A stretch of 20,543 nt of DNA from JBBTVI01 sp038063315 (GCA_038063315.1 JBBTVI010000016.1:1-20543), one strand, 5' to 3'. Shown: positions 1-8,142, numbered from the stretch's first letter. Notes: generated by a model from the letters alone, not told the origin. Numbers and translations are program-made.

Positions 1-79
1 AGGAATTTCTCGACTCGCTCCCGGAGTCGCTCGCTCGAAAAATATATTTCTATCCATTATTGATCAAACTCATTGATAT

Positions 80-1357
80 ATGCTCGACATCAAATTCATC
101 CGTGAAAATACGGAAAAGGTAAAGGAAAATCTCGCAAGACGCGGGGGCAATTTCGACATTGATGCCATCGTTGCGATAGACACCGAGAGGCGCCGCTTCG
201 CCACCGAGGTTGATCGCATCAGAGGCGAACAAAACCGCGCGAGCGCCGAAATCAAAACTGCGCAAGGCCGCGGCCGTGAGGAAAAAATCACCAGAAGTCG
301 CCGGATAAAGGAAGCGCTTGCGACGGCCGAGCACGCGCTCAGCGAAGCGGACATCCGACTGAATACACTTCTCCGTGGTCTGCCTAATCTGGTCGGCGAG
401 ACCGTTCCGGTTGGCGCGGACGAAAAAGACAACAAGATTCTGCGCGTTGTCGGCGATTTGCCGCGTTTTGATTTTGTCCCCCGGAACTATATGTATCTCG
501 CCTCAACGCTTGATCTCATAGACACGGAGCGCGCCGCGAAAGTTTCGGGGACCCGGTTCGGATATCTGAAAAATGAAACCGCGTTGCTTGAATTTGCGCT
601 CATTCAACTCGCGATGGACGAACTCGCGCCGCGTGGATTCCATCCCATCATCCCGCCGGTTCTTATCCGGGAAGAAATGATGGCCGGAATGGGATATATT
701 GATTCGGAGAAAGACCGCGATGAACGCTATTTTCTGGAGCGTGACAAACTGTTTCTTGTCGGCACCGCAGAACAATCCCTCGGACCTATGCATGCGGATG
801 AAATTTTGCGGGAACAAGATCTGCCTCTGCGTTACGCCGGGTTTTCTTCGTGCTTTCGTCGCGAGGCCGGATCATACGGTAAAGACACGCAAGGCATACT
901 CCGTGTGCACCAATTCGACAAAGTCGAAATGTTTAGTTTTGTCCTGCCCGAATTGTCCGAAGAAGAGCACAAATTACTGCTTGATACTGAGGAGACATTA
1001 ATGCAAAAACTCGCTTTGCCGTACCGCATCCTCGCGCTATGCAGCGGGGATCTCGCCGCGCCGTCCGCGGGAACGTATGATATCGAGGCCTGGCTCCCCG
1101 GGCAAAACAGCGGAAAAGGGGAGTATCGCGAGACGCATTCCACATCCAACACAACGAGTTTCCAGGCGCGCCGCCTCAATATCCGCGTTCGGCGCAAGAA
1201 CGGTGAGATTCAGTTTGTCCATATGCTTAACGGCACCGCATTCGCCATGGGTCGGATGATCATCGCCATTCTTGAGAATTATCAGCAGGCCGACGGATCG
1301 GTTTTGATCCCTGATGCGCTACAGAAATATATGGGCATGAAAATCATAGCGAGATAA
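80..1357 (+). CDS. serS: Seryl-tRNA synthetase
   Basis: Cytoplasmic class II aminoacyl-tRNA synthetase that charges tRNA-Ser with serine. The 425-residue length is normal for the family. Residues about 25-105 form the charged N-terminal coiled-coil arm that grips the tRNA variable arm. The catalytic core follows, with motif 2 visible as FRREAGSYGKDTQG then HQFDKVEMF (about residue 259 onward) and motif 3 as NGTAFAMGR then AILENYQ (about residue 383 onward); most bacteria have NGSGLAVGR there. The ATG at 80 starts the family-typical MLDIKFIREN. No Shine-Dalgarno is obvious before it. The TAA stop (1355-1357) is also the first three bases of the TAAGAAACCG tip of the repeat element that follows, so the element seems to supply the stop codon. 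Function is clear from family motifs. Confidence 0.97.
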   Translation: MLDIKFIRENTEKVKENLARRGGNFDIDAIVAIDTERRRFATEVDRIRGEQNRASAEIKTAQGRGREEKITRSRRIKEALATAEHALSEADIRLNTLLRGLPNLVGETVPVGADEKDNKILRVVGDLPRFDFVPRNYMYLASTLDLIDTERAAKVSGTRFGYLKNETALLEFALIQLAMDELAPRGFHPIIPPVLIREEMMAGMGYIDSEKDRDERYFLERDKLFLVGTAEQSLGPMHADEILREQDLPLRYAGFSSCFRREAGSYGKDTQGILRVHQFDKVEMFSFVLPELSEEEHKLLLDTEETLMQKLALPYRILALCSGDLAAPSAGTYDIEAWLPGQNSGKGEYRETHSTSNTTSFQARRLNIRVRRKNGEIQFVHMLNGTAFAMGRMIIAILENYQQADGSVLIPDALQKYMGMKIIAR

Positions 1358-1521
1358 GAAACCGTTAACAAAGACCTTCTCCGTCATTGCGAGCGACCCC
1401 GAGTTTCGAGGGGGCGCGCGGCAATCCATTTCGACCGTCATTGCGAGCTGAAGGCGAAGCAATCCAGAATTTCTGTGTTTATGGATATGGATTGCTTCGT
1501 CGTCTGACTCCTCGCAATGAC
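1356..1521. repeat. Palindromic GTCATTGCGAG element, copy 1
   Basis: Compound palindromic repeat between serS and alr. It begins with the terminal sequence TAAGAAACCGTTAACAAAG, which overlaps the serS stop. GTCATTGCGAG follows at 1383-1393 and again at 1437-1447, then GGATTGCTTCGTCGTC, and it closes with CTCGCAATGAC at 1511-1521. The same ends recur at five other sites in the window. The closing CAATGAC contains the first possible alr start codon (1517). Confidence 0.85.
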
Positions 1522-2701
1522 ACACATGATCATACGACCACCCCACAAAACGCCCCACAATCTCCGTACCTGGATTGAAATTGACCGCGTCGCGCTCCAC
1601 CACAATGTGGAGCGGTTTTTGCAATTGATCGGGCCCGATGTGCGCCTGATGGCGATTATCAAATCCAATGCGTACGGACATGGCCTTGTTCTGACCGCGC
1701 GCGCCCTCGCCGCCCATCGTGATTTTAGCGAAAAAGGATGGTTCGGCGTTGATTCCATGGTTGAAGCGCTACGACTGCGGCGCGAGGGGATCAAAAATCC
1801 CATTTTGGTTCTTGGCATGACCATTGCCGGGCGCATCCCGGAGGCCGCGGCGCATCACATCGCGTTAACCGTCTCAACCCGCGATGCGTTAAAGACAATC
1901 ATCGCAACAAAGCCGCGCCCCGTATTCCATATCAAAATTGATACAGGCATGCACCGGCAGGGTTTTTTGCCGCCGGATATTGCGCCGCTTCTTCAATTCC
2001 TCAAAAAAAGCGGCCTCAAACCGGAAGGAATATATACGCATTTTGCTATGCCGGAAAATCGTGCCTTTACACTACGGCAAATACGCTCTTTTGATCAAAC
2101 AACGTCCGCTTTCGTACGCGCCGGGTTTCGCGATATCGTCCGCCATGCTTCAGCGACGCGCGGCGTCTTACGCTTTCCCGAAGCGCGGTATGACATGGTT
2201 CGCGTTGGAATAGGCCTGTATGGATACGAAGGAAACGGGGAAAAGAAAGCGGGGAAAGGGAAAAGGGCAGATGCACATTTGAAACCCGTATTAACGTGGA
2301 AAACAATTGTCGGGGAAATTAAGGAAATTCCAAAAGGATCCTATGTCGGCTATGATCTGACCGAGCGCGTCTCGCGGAGCACTCAAATTGCCGTCTTGCC
2401 CGTCGGATATTGGCATGGATACGACAGGGGATTATCGTCAATCGGTACCGTGCTCCTACGCGGCGGGCGGTGCCGCATTCTCGGCCGCGTCTCGATGGAT
2501 ATGACAACCATTGATATCACGAATATCAATGGAACAGGGAAAAGGGATGGGGGAAAGGGAAGGGGAAGGGATGAAATTATTTTAATAGGCAGAAGCGGAA
2601 ATGACGCAATTTGGGCGGATGAGATTGCCCGACAAATCGGGACAACCGCGTATGAAGTCCTCACGCGCATCAACCCGCTCATTAAACGCATCGAAGTATG
2701 A
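1517..2701 (+). CDS. alr: Alanine racemase
   Basis: PLP-dependent fold-III enzyme that interconverts L- and D-alanine, supplying D-Ala for peptidoglycan. Seen: the PLP lysine in AIIKSNAYGHG (K49), the phosphate-contact arginine in GMHRQGF (R147), the second catalytic tyrosine in SYVGYDLT (Y279), PVGYWHGYDRG, and the substrate loop RVSMDMTTIDI (about 325-334). It is complete at 394 residues. The ATG at 1517 lies inside the end of a palindromic repeat; ATG 1526 is an equally good start. Two Gly/Lys/Arg-rich stretches, at about residues 239-253 and 338-352, are absent from typical alanine racemases and are encoded by G/A-rich runs (2231-2267, 2531-2570). The TGA stop overlaps the ftsQ ATG (ATGA), so translation of the two is probably coupled. 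Confidence 0.96.
   Translation: MTHMIIRPPHKTPHNLRTWIEIDRVALHHNVERFLQLIGPDVRLMAIIKSNAYGHGLVLTARALAAHRDFSEKGWFGVDSMVEALRLRREGIKNPILVLGMTIAGRIPEAAAHHIALTVSTRDALKTIIATKPRPVFHIKIDTGMHRQGFLPPDIAPLLQFLKKSGLKPEGIYTHFAMPENRAFTLRQIRSFDQTTSAFVRAGFRDIVRHASATRGVLRFPEARYDMVRVGIGLYGYEGNGEKKAGKGKRADAHLKPVLTWKTIVGEIKEIPKGSYVGYDLTERVSRSTQIAVLPVGYWHGYDRGLSSIGTVLLRGGRCRILGRVSMDMTTIDITNINGTGKRDGGKGRGRDEIILIGRSGNDAIWADEIARQIGTTAYEVLTRINPLIKRIEV
2537..2570 (+). other. G-quadruplex motif inside alr
   Basis: Six runs of three or more G on the coding strand (2537-2539, 2544-2546, 2549-2553, 2557-2559, 2562-2565, 2568-2570), separated by loops of 2-4 bases. This meets the usual G3+N1-7 rule. It encodes one of the two extra basic loops of Alr. 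Folding in the mRNA is inference. Confidence 0.6.
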
Positions 2702-3654
2702 CTGACGAAAGCCGTATTGTACTCACATCGCGCCAGGCGCAAAGGGAGCGGCCCGCCCGCTCGTGGAAGTCGTTTTTTATCCGGTGGACCGTCATCGTCG
2801 GCGCGCTGGCGGCCGCTCACGGCGCAATATATGTTTTACTCCATCCGGATCTTGCGATTGATCAGGTTGTCGTTACCGGCGCAAAATACGTCAATTCGGC
2901 TGATGTCGCGGCACTCGCCGATAAAGTTCTGATCGGGCGATACGCGCTCATATTGCCGAAAAATTCCTTCTTTCTTCTGGATGCCAAGTCCCTCACGCAT
3001 GAAATAATCAAGTCGTTTCCCCGAATCCGCGAAATTGCCGTTCGCAAAGAATTTGCCGATACGCTCCATATACGCATTTCTGAGCGCATCTTCTGGGGCA
3101 TGCTTTGCCTGACTGCCACGCGCGACGATACCACCGGCATAATGCTTTCTCCCGCTCTGTTGCCTGAGGCCACAACAACGGATGCAACCGTGCCGCACCG
3201 AGCCGCATCCGTCGAGTCAGAATGGGTGCCGCCGAAGGAGATCGCGGGTTGCGCCTTTATTGATGAAACCGCTTTCGCATACGCGCCCGCCCCGACAGCA
3301 GAGGGAAATCTCATCCGGAAAATTTATACAGACGAGGTAAATGTCGGCATCGGCGTCCGCGACATGGATTCTCGGCTCATGGATGATGTTCACGCCATTG
3401 CCCAAAACTTTGAGAAGCACGGCCAAAGACGCATTGCGCGGTTTTATATCCTTGCGGACCTGCCGCGCGAAATACGGGTCGCGCTCGCAGGCGGCCCCAT
3501 TCTTTATCTCAATCGCCACGACGACTATGAATCCCTGGCCCGGTATTTCGATACCGTCGTCCTGAAGGAAATCAAAAACCGTCTCAGAGATGTTGCCTAT
3601 ATTGACCTTCGTTTCGGCAACAAAATATTCTACAAACTGCGTGGTGGAAAATAG
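2698..3654 (+). CDS. ftsQ: FtsQ/DivIB-family division protein
   Basis: Bitopic inner-membrane division protein; FtsQ/DivIB links FtsB and FtsL in the divisome. Layout seen: a basic cytoplasmic tail (residues 1-27), one membrane helix (about 28-47), then a POTRA-like domain starting LAIDQVVVTGAKYVNSADVAAL, with the typical FPRIREIAVRKEFADTLHIRISER, and a beta domain ending VAYIDLRFGNKIFYK, a classic FtsQ C-terminal strand. At 318 residues it is somewhat long. The extra length sits at about residues 140-205 in a low-conservation stretch. The start overlaps the alr stop by 4 nt. Pairing with alr but not with murB/murC or ddl departs from the usual dcw cluster. Identification is by architecture and the C-terminal motif. 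Confidence 0.85.
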   Translation: MTDESRIVLTSRQAQRERPARSWKSFFIRWTVIVGALAAAHGAIYVLLHPDLAIDQVVVTGAKYVNSADVAALADKVLIGRYALILPKNSFFLLDAKSLTHEIIKSFPRIREIAVRKEFADTLHIRISERIFWGMLCLTATRDDTTGIMLSPALLPEATTTDATVPHRAASVESEWVPPKEIAGCAFIDETAFAYAPAPTAEGNLIRKIYTDEVNVGIGVRDMDSRLMDDVHAIAQNFEKHGQRRIARFYILADLPREIRVALAGGPILYLNRHDDYESLARYFDTVVLKEIKNRLRDVAYIDLRFGNKIFYKLRGGK

Positions 3655-3692
3655 AACCGCCGTTAGGGTCTCAAAGCGGACCCGCTTGGAAC

Positions 3693-3720
3693 AAAAACAC
3701 GCCGCATTGTAACGGCGTGT
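3693..3720 (-). terminator. Terminator of the dehydrogenase gene
   Basis: Perfect 8-bp stem ACACGCCG (3697-3704) / CGGCGTGT (3713-3720) with an 8-nt loop. On the minus strand the stem is followed by a T run (A run 3693-3697 on plus). It sits 47 bp beyond the dehydrogenase stop, in the convergent gap with ftsQ. Confidence 0.8.
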
Positions 3721-3766
3721 CAAAAGCAAAACACTGCACGATCGCGTCTGATCCGATGACGTAATT

Positions 3767-5206
3767 CTATTCAAAAAGATAGTCTGGATCTGCTTCGTCC
3801 GTCTTCCATTGGCCGAGATGTTTGCCCATTATCGGGTGCAGAAGGCGCTCGACCGCAAGATTATATGCGGCAAATTCTAAACTATCTGCGTTGAATTGTT
3901 CCGACGCGGCGACAACGGCGTCGGTATTTCGATGCATGCGGCGTCGCAGGCCTTCAAAAACGGCCTTCTCCGTCAAAACCTTGTTGCGCATATTGGAACG
4001 CCATTCATAATAAGAGACAATCAACCCGCCGCCGCTTGCAAGAATATAGGGGACAACCAGGATATTGCGGTCCCGAAGAATCGCGCCTGCCTCCGGCAGT
4101 GTCGGATCGTTCGCGAGCTCAAGAATAGTCCGTGCCCGAGTACGCGATGCGAGGTCCGCCGTCATTTGGTGTTCCCGTGCCGCAAGTACGAGTAAATCGC
4201 ACGGGAGCGTCAATAAATCCTCGTTTGAAATTTTTACGCCGGGCCGATGGAGCGTCAGATCGCCCTCCGCGCTATACGTCTTTTGTAGCTCCACATAAGA
4301 AAGCCCCTTATCATTATAAACCCCGCCCGGTGTGTGGGATACGGCAACAATAGTCATTCCGAAGTCCGCAGCAAAGCGGATGAAATGTGATCCGGCATTA
4401 CCAAATCCTTGCACAGCGACAGTGAGCGACCCGCCCCGGATCTCTTTGAGATTCCGTAATTCCTCGACGACATAGTGTCCGCCAAGGGCCGTTGCCGGAA
4501 TCCTGCCTCGGCATCCGTCGCTTCCACGAGCCACCGGTTTTCCGGAAATCGCGGCGCTCGGATTCGTGACTTTTCCTTGATTTAATGTGGAATATTTATT
4601 GGCAAATATTCCCATGATACGTTCATTCGTGCCCATATCCGGCGCCAAACGATCCAACTGCGGACCAATATTGCCATTGAACTCCTCAATATATTTCTCG
4701 GCGATCACCTGGATGTCTGCCGCCGTATATTGCGCATGATCCAACGCAACGCCACCCTTTGCGCCACCATGCGGAACATCAACAACTGCGGCTTTTAACG
4801 TCATGCCCTTGGCAAGACCGCGCATCTGAAAAAGATTCACGCCTGCGTCAAACCGCACCCCTCCGCCATACGGATACGTACCCGTCGGATACGGATTCCG
4901 GTGTCGCACGCGGAATGCCACAAAGTGATGAATTTTTCCATCGGACAGCCGCACGCGTAACGTTTTCTCGAGCACCTGATTAAAAGTCAGAAGCTCCTTT
5001 CGCCACGTCTCATCAATGCCTTGGTGATCAAACACCCGGATCAGATAACGATCAATATGCTGCTCAATGGAATTCGCTCCGTCTGCTACAATATCAACAT
5101 CCTTACTCATCGCTCCCTGCCCCTTTTGCGCCTTTTTTGATTTTGCGCGACGATTATTTGCCATAATGTGCAATACACGCGACACACGTTTGCTGCTTAA
5201 AATCAC
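3767..5206 (-). CDS. Glu/Leu/Phe/Val-type amino acid dehydrogenase, diverged
   Basis: NAD(P)-dependent oxidative deaminase of the glutamate/leucine dehydrogenase superfamily, expected to interconvert an amino acid and its 2-oxo acid plus ammonia. Seen: the catalytic lysine in PHGGAKGGV (K150), the substrate lysine in GMTLKAA (K138), the catalytic aspartate in LAPDMGTNE (D190), the Rossmann loop VQGFGNAG (about 265-272) and SYYEW near the C-terminus. Odd: typical glutamate dehydrogenases have GPYKGGIRF, where Lys binds the glutamate side-chain carboxylate. Here the aligned stretch is TYPYGGGVRF, Lys replaced by Gly114. EGANGPT is ELANDPT and ILANAGG is ILASGGG. Substrate may therefore not be glutamate. 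The GTG at 5206 has an AAGGA ribosome site 5 nt away; ATG 5164 or ATG 5110 (preceded by GGGAG) would remove a lysine-rich extension. Confidence 0.88.
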   Translation of the reverse strand: MILSSKRVSRVLHIMANNRRAKSKKAQKGQGAMSKDVDIVADGANSIEQHIDRYLIRVFDHQGIDETWRKELLTFNQVLEKTLRVRLSDGKIHHFVAFRVRHRNPYPTGTYPYGGGVRFDAGVNLFQMRGLAKGMTLKAAVVDVPHGGAKGGVALDHAQYTAADIQVIAEKYIEEFNGNIGPQLDRLAPDMGTNERIMGIFANKYSTLNQGKVTNPSAAISGKPVARGSDGCRGRIPATALGGHYVVEELRNLKEIRGGSLTVAVQGFGNAGSHFIRFAADFGMTIVAVSHTPGGVYNDKGLSYVELQKTYSAEGDLTLHRPGVKISNEDLLTLPCDLLVLAAREHQMTADLASRTRARTILELANDPTLPEAGAILRDRNILVVPYILASGGGLIVSYYEWRSNMRNKVLTEKAVFEGLRRRMHRNTDAVVAASEQFNADSLEFAAYNLAVERLLHPIMGKHLGQWKTDEADPDYLFE

Positions 5207-5285
5207 GACCTTCCTTACAGAAGATAACTCGGGTTCTCAAGGAACCGTCTTTCCTATTAAAACACGCCACCCTTGTGCTTCGGTT

Positions 5286-6305
5286 TCACCACGCGTCAGG
5301 AATTCCAACCTTGCGCGCGGCAAGCCACGCCTTTACAATTTCAAACGCATCATCGTCCCTCCTAATCCATCGGATATCCATGTTTTTCTTCCACCACGTC
5401 GTTTGGCGTTTCGCATACTGCCGCGTCTCCCGCCCAAGGCGTCCGATCAATTCCTCCTTTCCAATTTCACCTTCACTATATTCCAACGCGGCCCGATATT
5501 CAAATCCCAAAGCACGGATCCGCTTTTTGCCCACCCGTTTGCGGAGTGTCCGTATTTCCTCTATAAGGCCTGCCCGGACCATGGCCATGGCGCGATTTTC
5601 GATCCGCACTGTCAACTCCACTGGCGGTCGGCTAAGTCCGAGCCATAAAAGGTCATACCGGAATTTCTCGCGCGACGAAGGCGGAACTTTGCCCAGCGCA
5701 GCTGCAATCTCGATGGCGCGTATGAGCCGGTGCGGATTCTTTTGATCAATCGTCAGGGCGCGGACCGGATCGACACGGGCGAGCATATCCAATAATTCTT
5801 CCTGCGTTTTCCGCACCAATTCCTTACGCAGCACGGGATTGGGCGCGACATTTGGCAGTGTTAAACCGCTCACGACCGCATCAATCCAAAATCCGGTCCC
5901 GCCACAGAGAATCGGCAGTTTCTCACGTCCCTCAATATCCAGTATCGCACGTTCGGCGTATGTTTTGAAATCAGCAACGGTAAAAACGCGCCTCACCGGA
6001 GCAGAATCAATGCAGTGATGCCGAATCCCTTTGTAAAGAAAAATCTTCTCCCTTCGCTTTTTGGTCACTTCCTTGATATGCCTTTCTCGTACCTCACCGC
6101 TCGTACCTGGTGGCTCGCTTTTCCATACTCCTTTTACTTTGCCGGTCCCGATATCCAACCCGCGATAAATCTGCCGCGAATCCGCGGAAATTATCTCTCC
6201 GTCAAATTTCCTCGCGATCTTCACCGCGAGTTCGGATTTACCCGATGCGGTCGGGCCAACGATGACAAGAAGAGGGGTTTTATTTTGCTCTGATGTTGTC
6301 ACCAT
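5286..6305 (-). CDS. miaA: tRNA dimethylallyltransferase
   Basis: Transfers a dimethylallyl group to N6 of A37 in tRNAs reading codons that begin with U. Seen: the P-loop GPTASGKS (residues 17-24), ISADSRQIYRGLDIGTGK (about 39-56), the HHCID segment, LPILCGGTGFWIDAVVSGL, and NPHRLIRAIEI. These are diagnostic of MiaA. The C-terminal QYAKRQTTWWKK matches the family's RQxxWF-type segment. At 339 residues it is slightly long; an insertion lies between the first DIGTGK and the HHCID region (about residues 57-88, rich in Lys/Arg/Glu). It points the same way as the dehydrogenase gene, about 80 bp upstream of it. The start region overlaps the promoter of the divergent membrane-protein gene. Confidence 0.95.
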   Translation of the reverse strand: MVTTSEQNKTPLLVIVGPTASGKSELAVKIARKFDGEIISADSRQIYRGLDIGTGKVKGVWKSEPPGTSGEVRERHIKEVTKKRREKIFLYKGIRHHCIDSAPVRRVFTVADFKTYAERAILDIEGREKLPILCGGTGFWIDAVVSGLTLPNVAPNPVLRKELVRKTQEELLDMLARVDPVRALTIDQKNPHRLIRAIEIAAALGKVPPSSREKFRYDLLWLGLSRPPVELTVRIENRAMAMVRAGLIEEIRTLRKRVGKKRIRALGFEYRAALEYSEGEIGKEELIGRLGRETRQYAKRQTTWWKKNMDIRWIRRDDDAFEIVKAWLAARKVGIPDAW

Positions 6306-6306
6306 G

Positions 6307-6315
6307 TGGTATAAT
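6307..6315 (+). promoter_or_regulatory. Extended -10 promoter, leaderless start
   Basis: TGgTATAAT at 6307-6315 is a perfect extended -10 element. Only 7 nt separate it from the ATG at 6323, so transcription should start at or within a base of the start codon. No good -35 is seen. It overlaps the 5' end of miaA, which reads the other way. Confidence 0.7.
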
Positions 6316-6322
6316 AGTGAAT

Positions 6323-6844
6323 ATGTCCATCCTCCATACGCTATACCGCGGAATTTCTACAACTTTTAAAAAACGGCGATCCCGCGCCATTTTTTCCATT
6401 TTATGGCCGGTGATTTTCATGGGAATGTTTGCAACGCCCATCGCCGCCACGCCGGGCAACGGGATCGCAATACAGGCACATCTTTTCGGACCCACAAATT
6501 ACATGATTCTTGCGGTACTCTCCGGCATGACCGCGCTTGCGCTCGTCATGCAGATACACATTTTGTGGGATAAAATCGGCCGGGAAGCAAACAGCATCCG
6601 TGGTGCCGCGTTCGGAGGATTTGGCGCGGCAGCCGGTCTCTTCTCGTCGCTCTTTGCATCCGCAACCTGCGGGCTTTGCATTGGCGCGATTTTCAGTTTC
6701 CTCGGGTTTGGTACGATACTTTTTCTTCTTGAAAACAGCGGTTATATTCTCGCAGGAGCTTTTCTCCTGCTTTTGGCTTCTGTTTATCTCTCGGCAAAAC
6801 GCATTGCCGCCGGATGCACCGCCTGCGCGATTGTTCCCGAGTAA
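6323..6844 (+). CDS. Small polytopic membrane protein with CxxC motif
   Basis: Unrecognised at gene-name level. The 173-residue protein starts with a basic cytoplasmic stretch, then has about four hydrophobic segments (roughly 25-42, 62-82, 102-125 and 132-156). The third contains ATCGLCIG, a CxxC within or at the edge of the membrane. The C-terminus has GCTACAI, a second cysteine pair. The layout (a CxxC helix, a glycine-rich turn, a last long hydrophobic helix ending YLSAKRI) resembles uncharacterised CxxC membrane proteins common in archaea and small-genome bacteria; a thiol-redox or metal role is only inference. ATG 6323 is chosen because it sits 7 nt after the extended -10; an upstream TTG at 6293 would start before the promoter. 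Confidence 0.75.
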   Translation: MSILHTLYRGISTTFKKRRSRAIFSILWPVIFMGMFATPIAATPGNGIAIQAHLFGPTNYMILAVLSGMTALALVMQIHILWDKIGREANSIRGAAFGGFGAAAGLFSSLFASATCGLCIGAIFSFLGFGTILFLLENSGYILAGAFLLLLASVYLSAKRIAAGCTACAIVPE

Positions 6845-6871
6845 GCCCTATCAAGACCATCTCCTATATGC

Positions 6872-6981
6872 GTCATTGCGAGGAGTCCTGCTGCAGGACG
6901 ACGAAGCAATCCAAATCCTGGATTGCTTCGCTCCCCCTCGCAGCTCGGGGTCGCTCGCAATGACACCCTGTGAGGGGTTAC
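6872..6981. repeat. Palindromic GTCATTGCGAG element, copy 2
   Basis: GTCATTGCGAG (6872-6882) and CTCGCAATGAC (6954-6964) bracket CGACGAAGCAATCC and GGATTGCTTCG. The right end continues as ACCCTGTGAGGGGTTAC to 6981. Its reverse complement starts GTAACCCCTCACAGG, the same tip as the copy at 17279, which defines a second subtype of ends. Confidence 0.85.
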
Positions 6982-7098
6982 TTCCCCAAAAATAGACAAA
7001 ATGGAAAAGATGTGCTATTTTAGCATTGTCGCTCTTTAACACTGTAAACAAAACTATTACCCGGTTTTGATTCGCCAACCCCATTGCAAAAGGAGTGC

Positions 7099-8142
7099 AT
7101 GATGGGCCGTTTTATTCAGAGCATGATGGCTGGCTGGTTCGTGTGGGCCCTTCTGGAAGGCTCGGATATGGGCGGCATAAAGGTCTGGGGCCATGGCGCT
7201 ATGGGGCGATTTACGCCTACGCTCTATGATGTGCTTACCGCTGTCTTTATTGCAGCCGTCTTTCAGATGTTTGCCGGATTGTTTTTCACTTGCGTAAGAA
7301 AAAAAACAATCTGGGCACCCATCGAATATATCAAGCGCTCTATCGGGTTCGGCTTTTGTGCCGAAGTCGCCGGTATTTGCGCGGTTGCCGCCTTCATGAA
7401 TGGTGCGCGCGCGGCGGTGGACACAAACGCATTTATCTCCGCGGTTCTGCCCATCTTCGGTACAGCATTTTATGGCTGGATGTTCTGCGGAGAAAAATTG
7501 CGACCCAGTGAAAAACTGGGGCTGGCAATACCTTTAGTCGGCGCACTCGGCTTTTTCGTCGTACCGGATGCAGTCCGCAGCTACAACAGCGGAAATAATC
7601 TGATATGGATTGTGTATTCCTTCGGAACGATGATCGGTGCAACGGCAACGCGTACGATTATCAAATCCATGAACGATTGGGGCCTCAAACACAAAGTCCC
7701 CAAAATGGACATCTGGACGCTACAATTTTGGGGCGGCGCCACAATGGCGCTTTGTTCCTTTCCATGGATTCTCCTTGCGCCACGTCCTTTCGTGGAGATG
7801 TTCATCCGACCACAGGGCTTCTGGATTGCGGTCAGCATTATTGCCATCGGACAACTTGGATGGTGGACGTTCCGGTTATGGGCCGTACCAAAGACCACAC
7901 CCCAGTGTATTAAAGAGCTCTGCGCCGTCACCATGTATCTTTTGGTAGCCGCCATCGGAGGTATCATTGAGGCAGGAGATCCATTCTCTTGGTTGAGATG
8001 GTTCGGTTACGCGACCTTCCCCGCAGGAATGTTTGTCATTCACCACGATCAAATTGCTTCTTTCACGCGCGGCTTGATTGCGCGCCGACGCCCTGTCCGC
8101 ACAGAACCGATACCGTCTACGCCGCCCCTCGTTCATGCATAA
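7099..8142 (+). CDS. Multi-pass membrane protein, EamA/DMT transporter-like
   Basis: A 347-residue integral membrane protein with about ten hydrophobic segments. The two-half layout, short loops and GEKLRPSEKLGLAIPLVGALGFF after helix 4 recall the drug/metabolite transporter (EamA) superfamily, where a GExxxxxxxxGxxLIxxGV motif sits at that place. Substrate unknown. The last ~25 residues are a cytoplasmic tail rich in Arg and Pro. The ATG at 7099 (ATG 7102 also possible) has AGGAG at 7091-7095, one of the few clear ribosome sites here; the upstream TTG at 7084 precedes that site. It stands alone, with its own terminator. Confidence 0.75.
   Translation: MMGRFIQSMMAGWFVWALLEGSDMGGIKVWGHGAMGRFTPTLYDVLTAVFIAAVFQMFAGLFFTCVRKKTIWAPIEYIKRSIGFGFCAEVAGICAVAAFMNGARAAVDTNAFISAVLPIFGTAFYGWMFCGEKLRPSEKLGLAIPLVGALGFFVVPDAVRSYNSGNNLIWIVYSFGTMIGATATRTIIKSMNDWGLKHKVPKMDIWTLQFWGGATMALCSFPWILLAPRPFVEMFIRPQGFWIAVSIIAIGQLGWWTFRLWAVPKTTPQCIKELCAVTMYLLVAAIGGIIEAGDPFSWLRWFGYATFPAGMFVIHHDQIASFTRGLIARRRPVRTEPIPSTPPLVHA

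Noticed and set aside
1..79. Hairpin CGACTC...GAGTCG at the left edge as a terminator of an upstream gene
   Set aside because: The stem is only 6 bp with no T run, and the upstream context is outside the window.
1387..1578. Small frames encoding peptides such as LRAEGEAIQNF in the serS-alr spacer
   Set aside because: These are translations of the palindromic repeat, as are similar frames at 6784-6999, 13139-13534, 17246-17659 and 18865-19263.
5067..5745. Plus-strand frames opposite the dehydrogenase and miaA genes
   Set aside because: Low-complexity antisense shadows of well-identified minus-strand genes.
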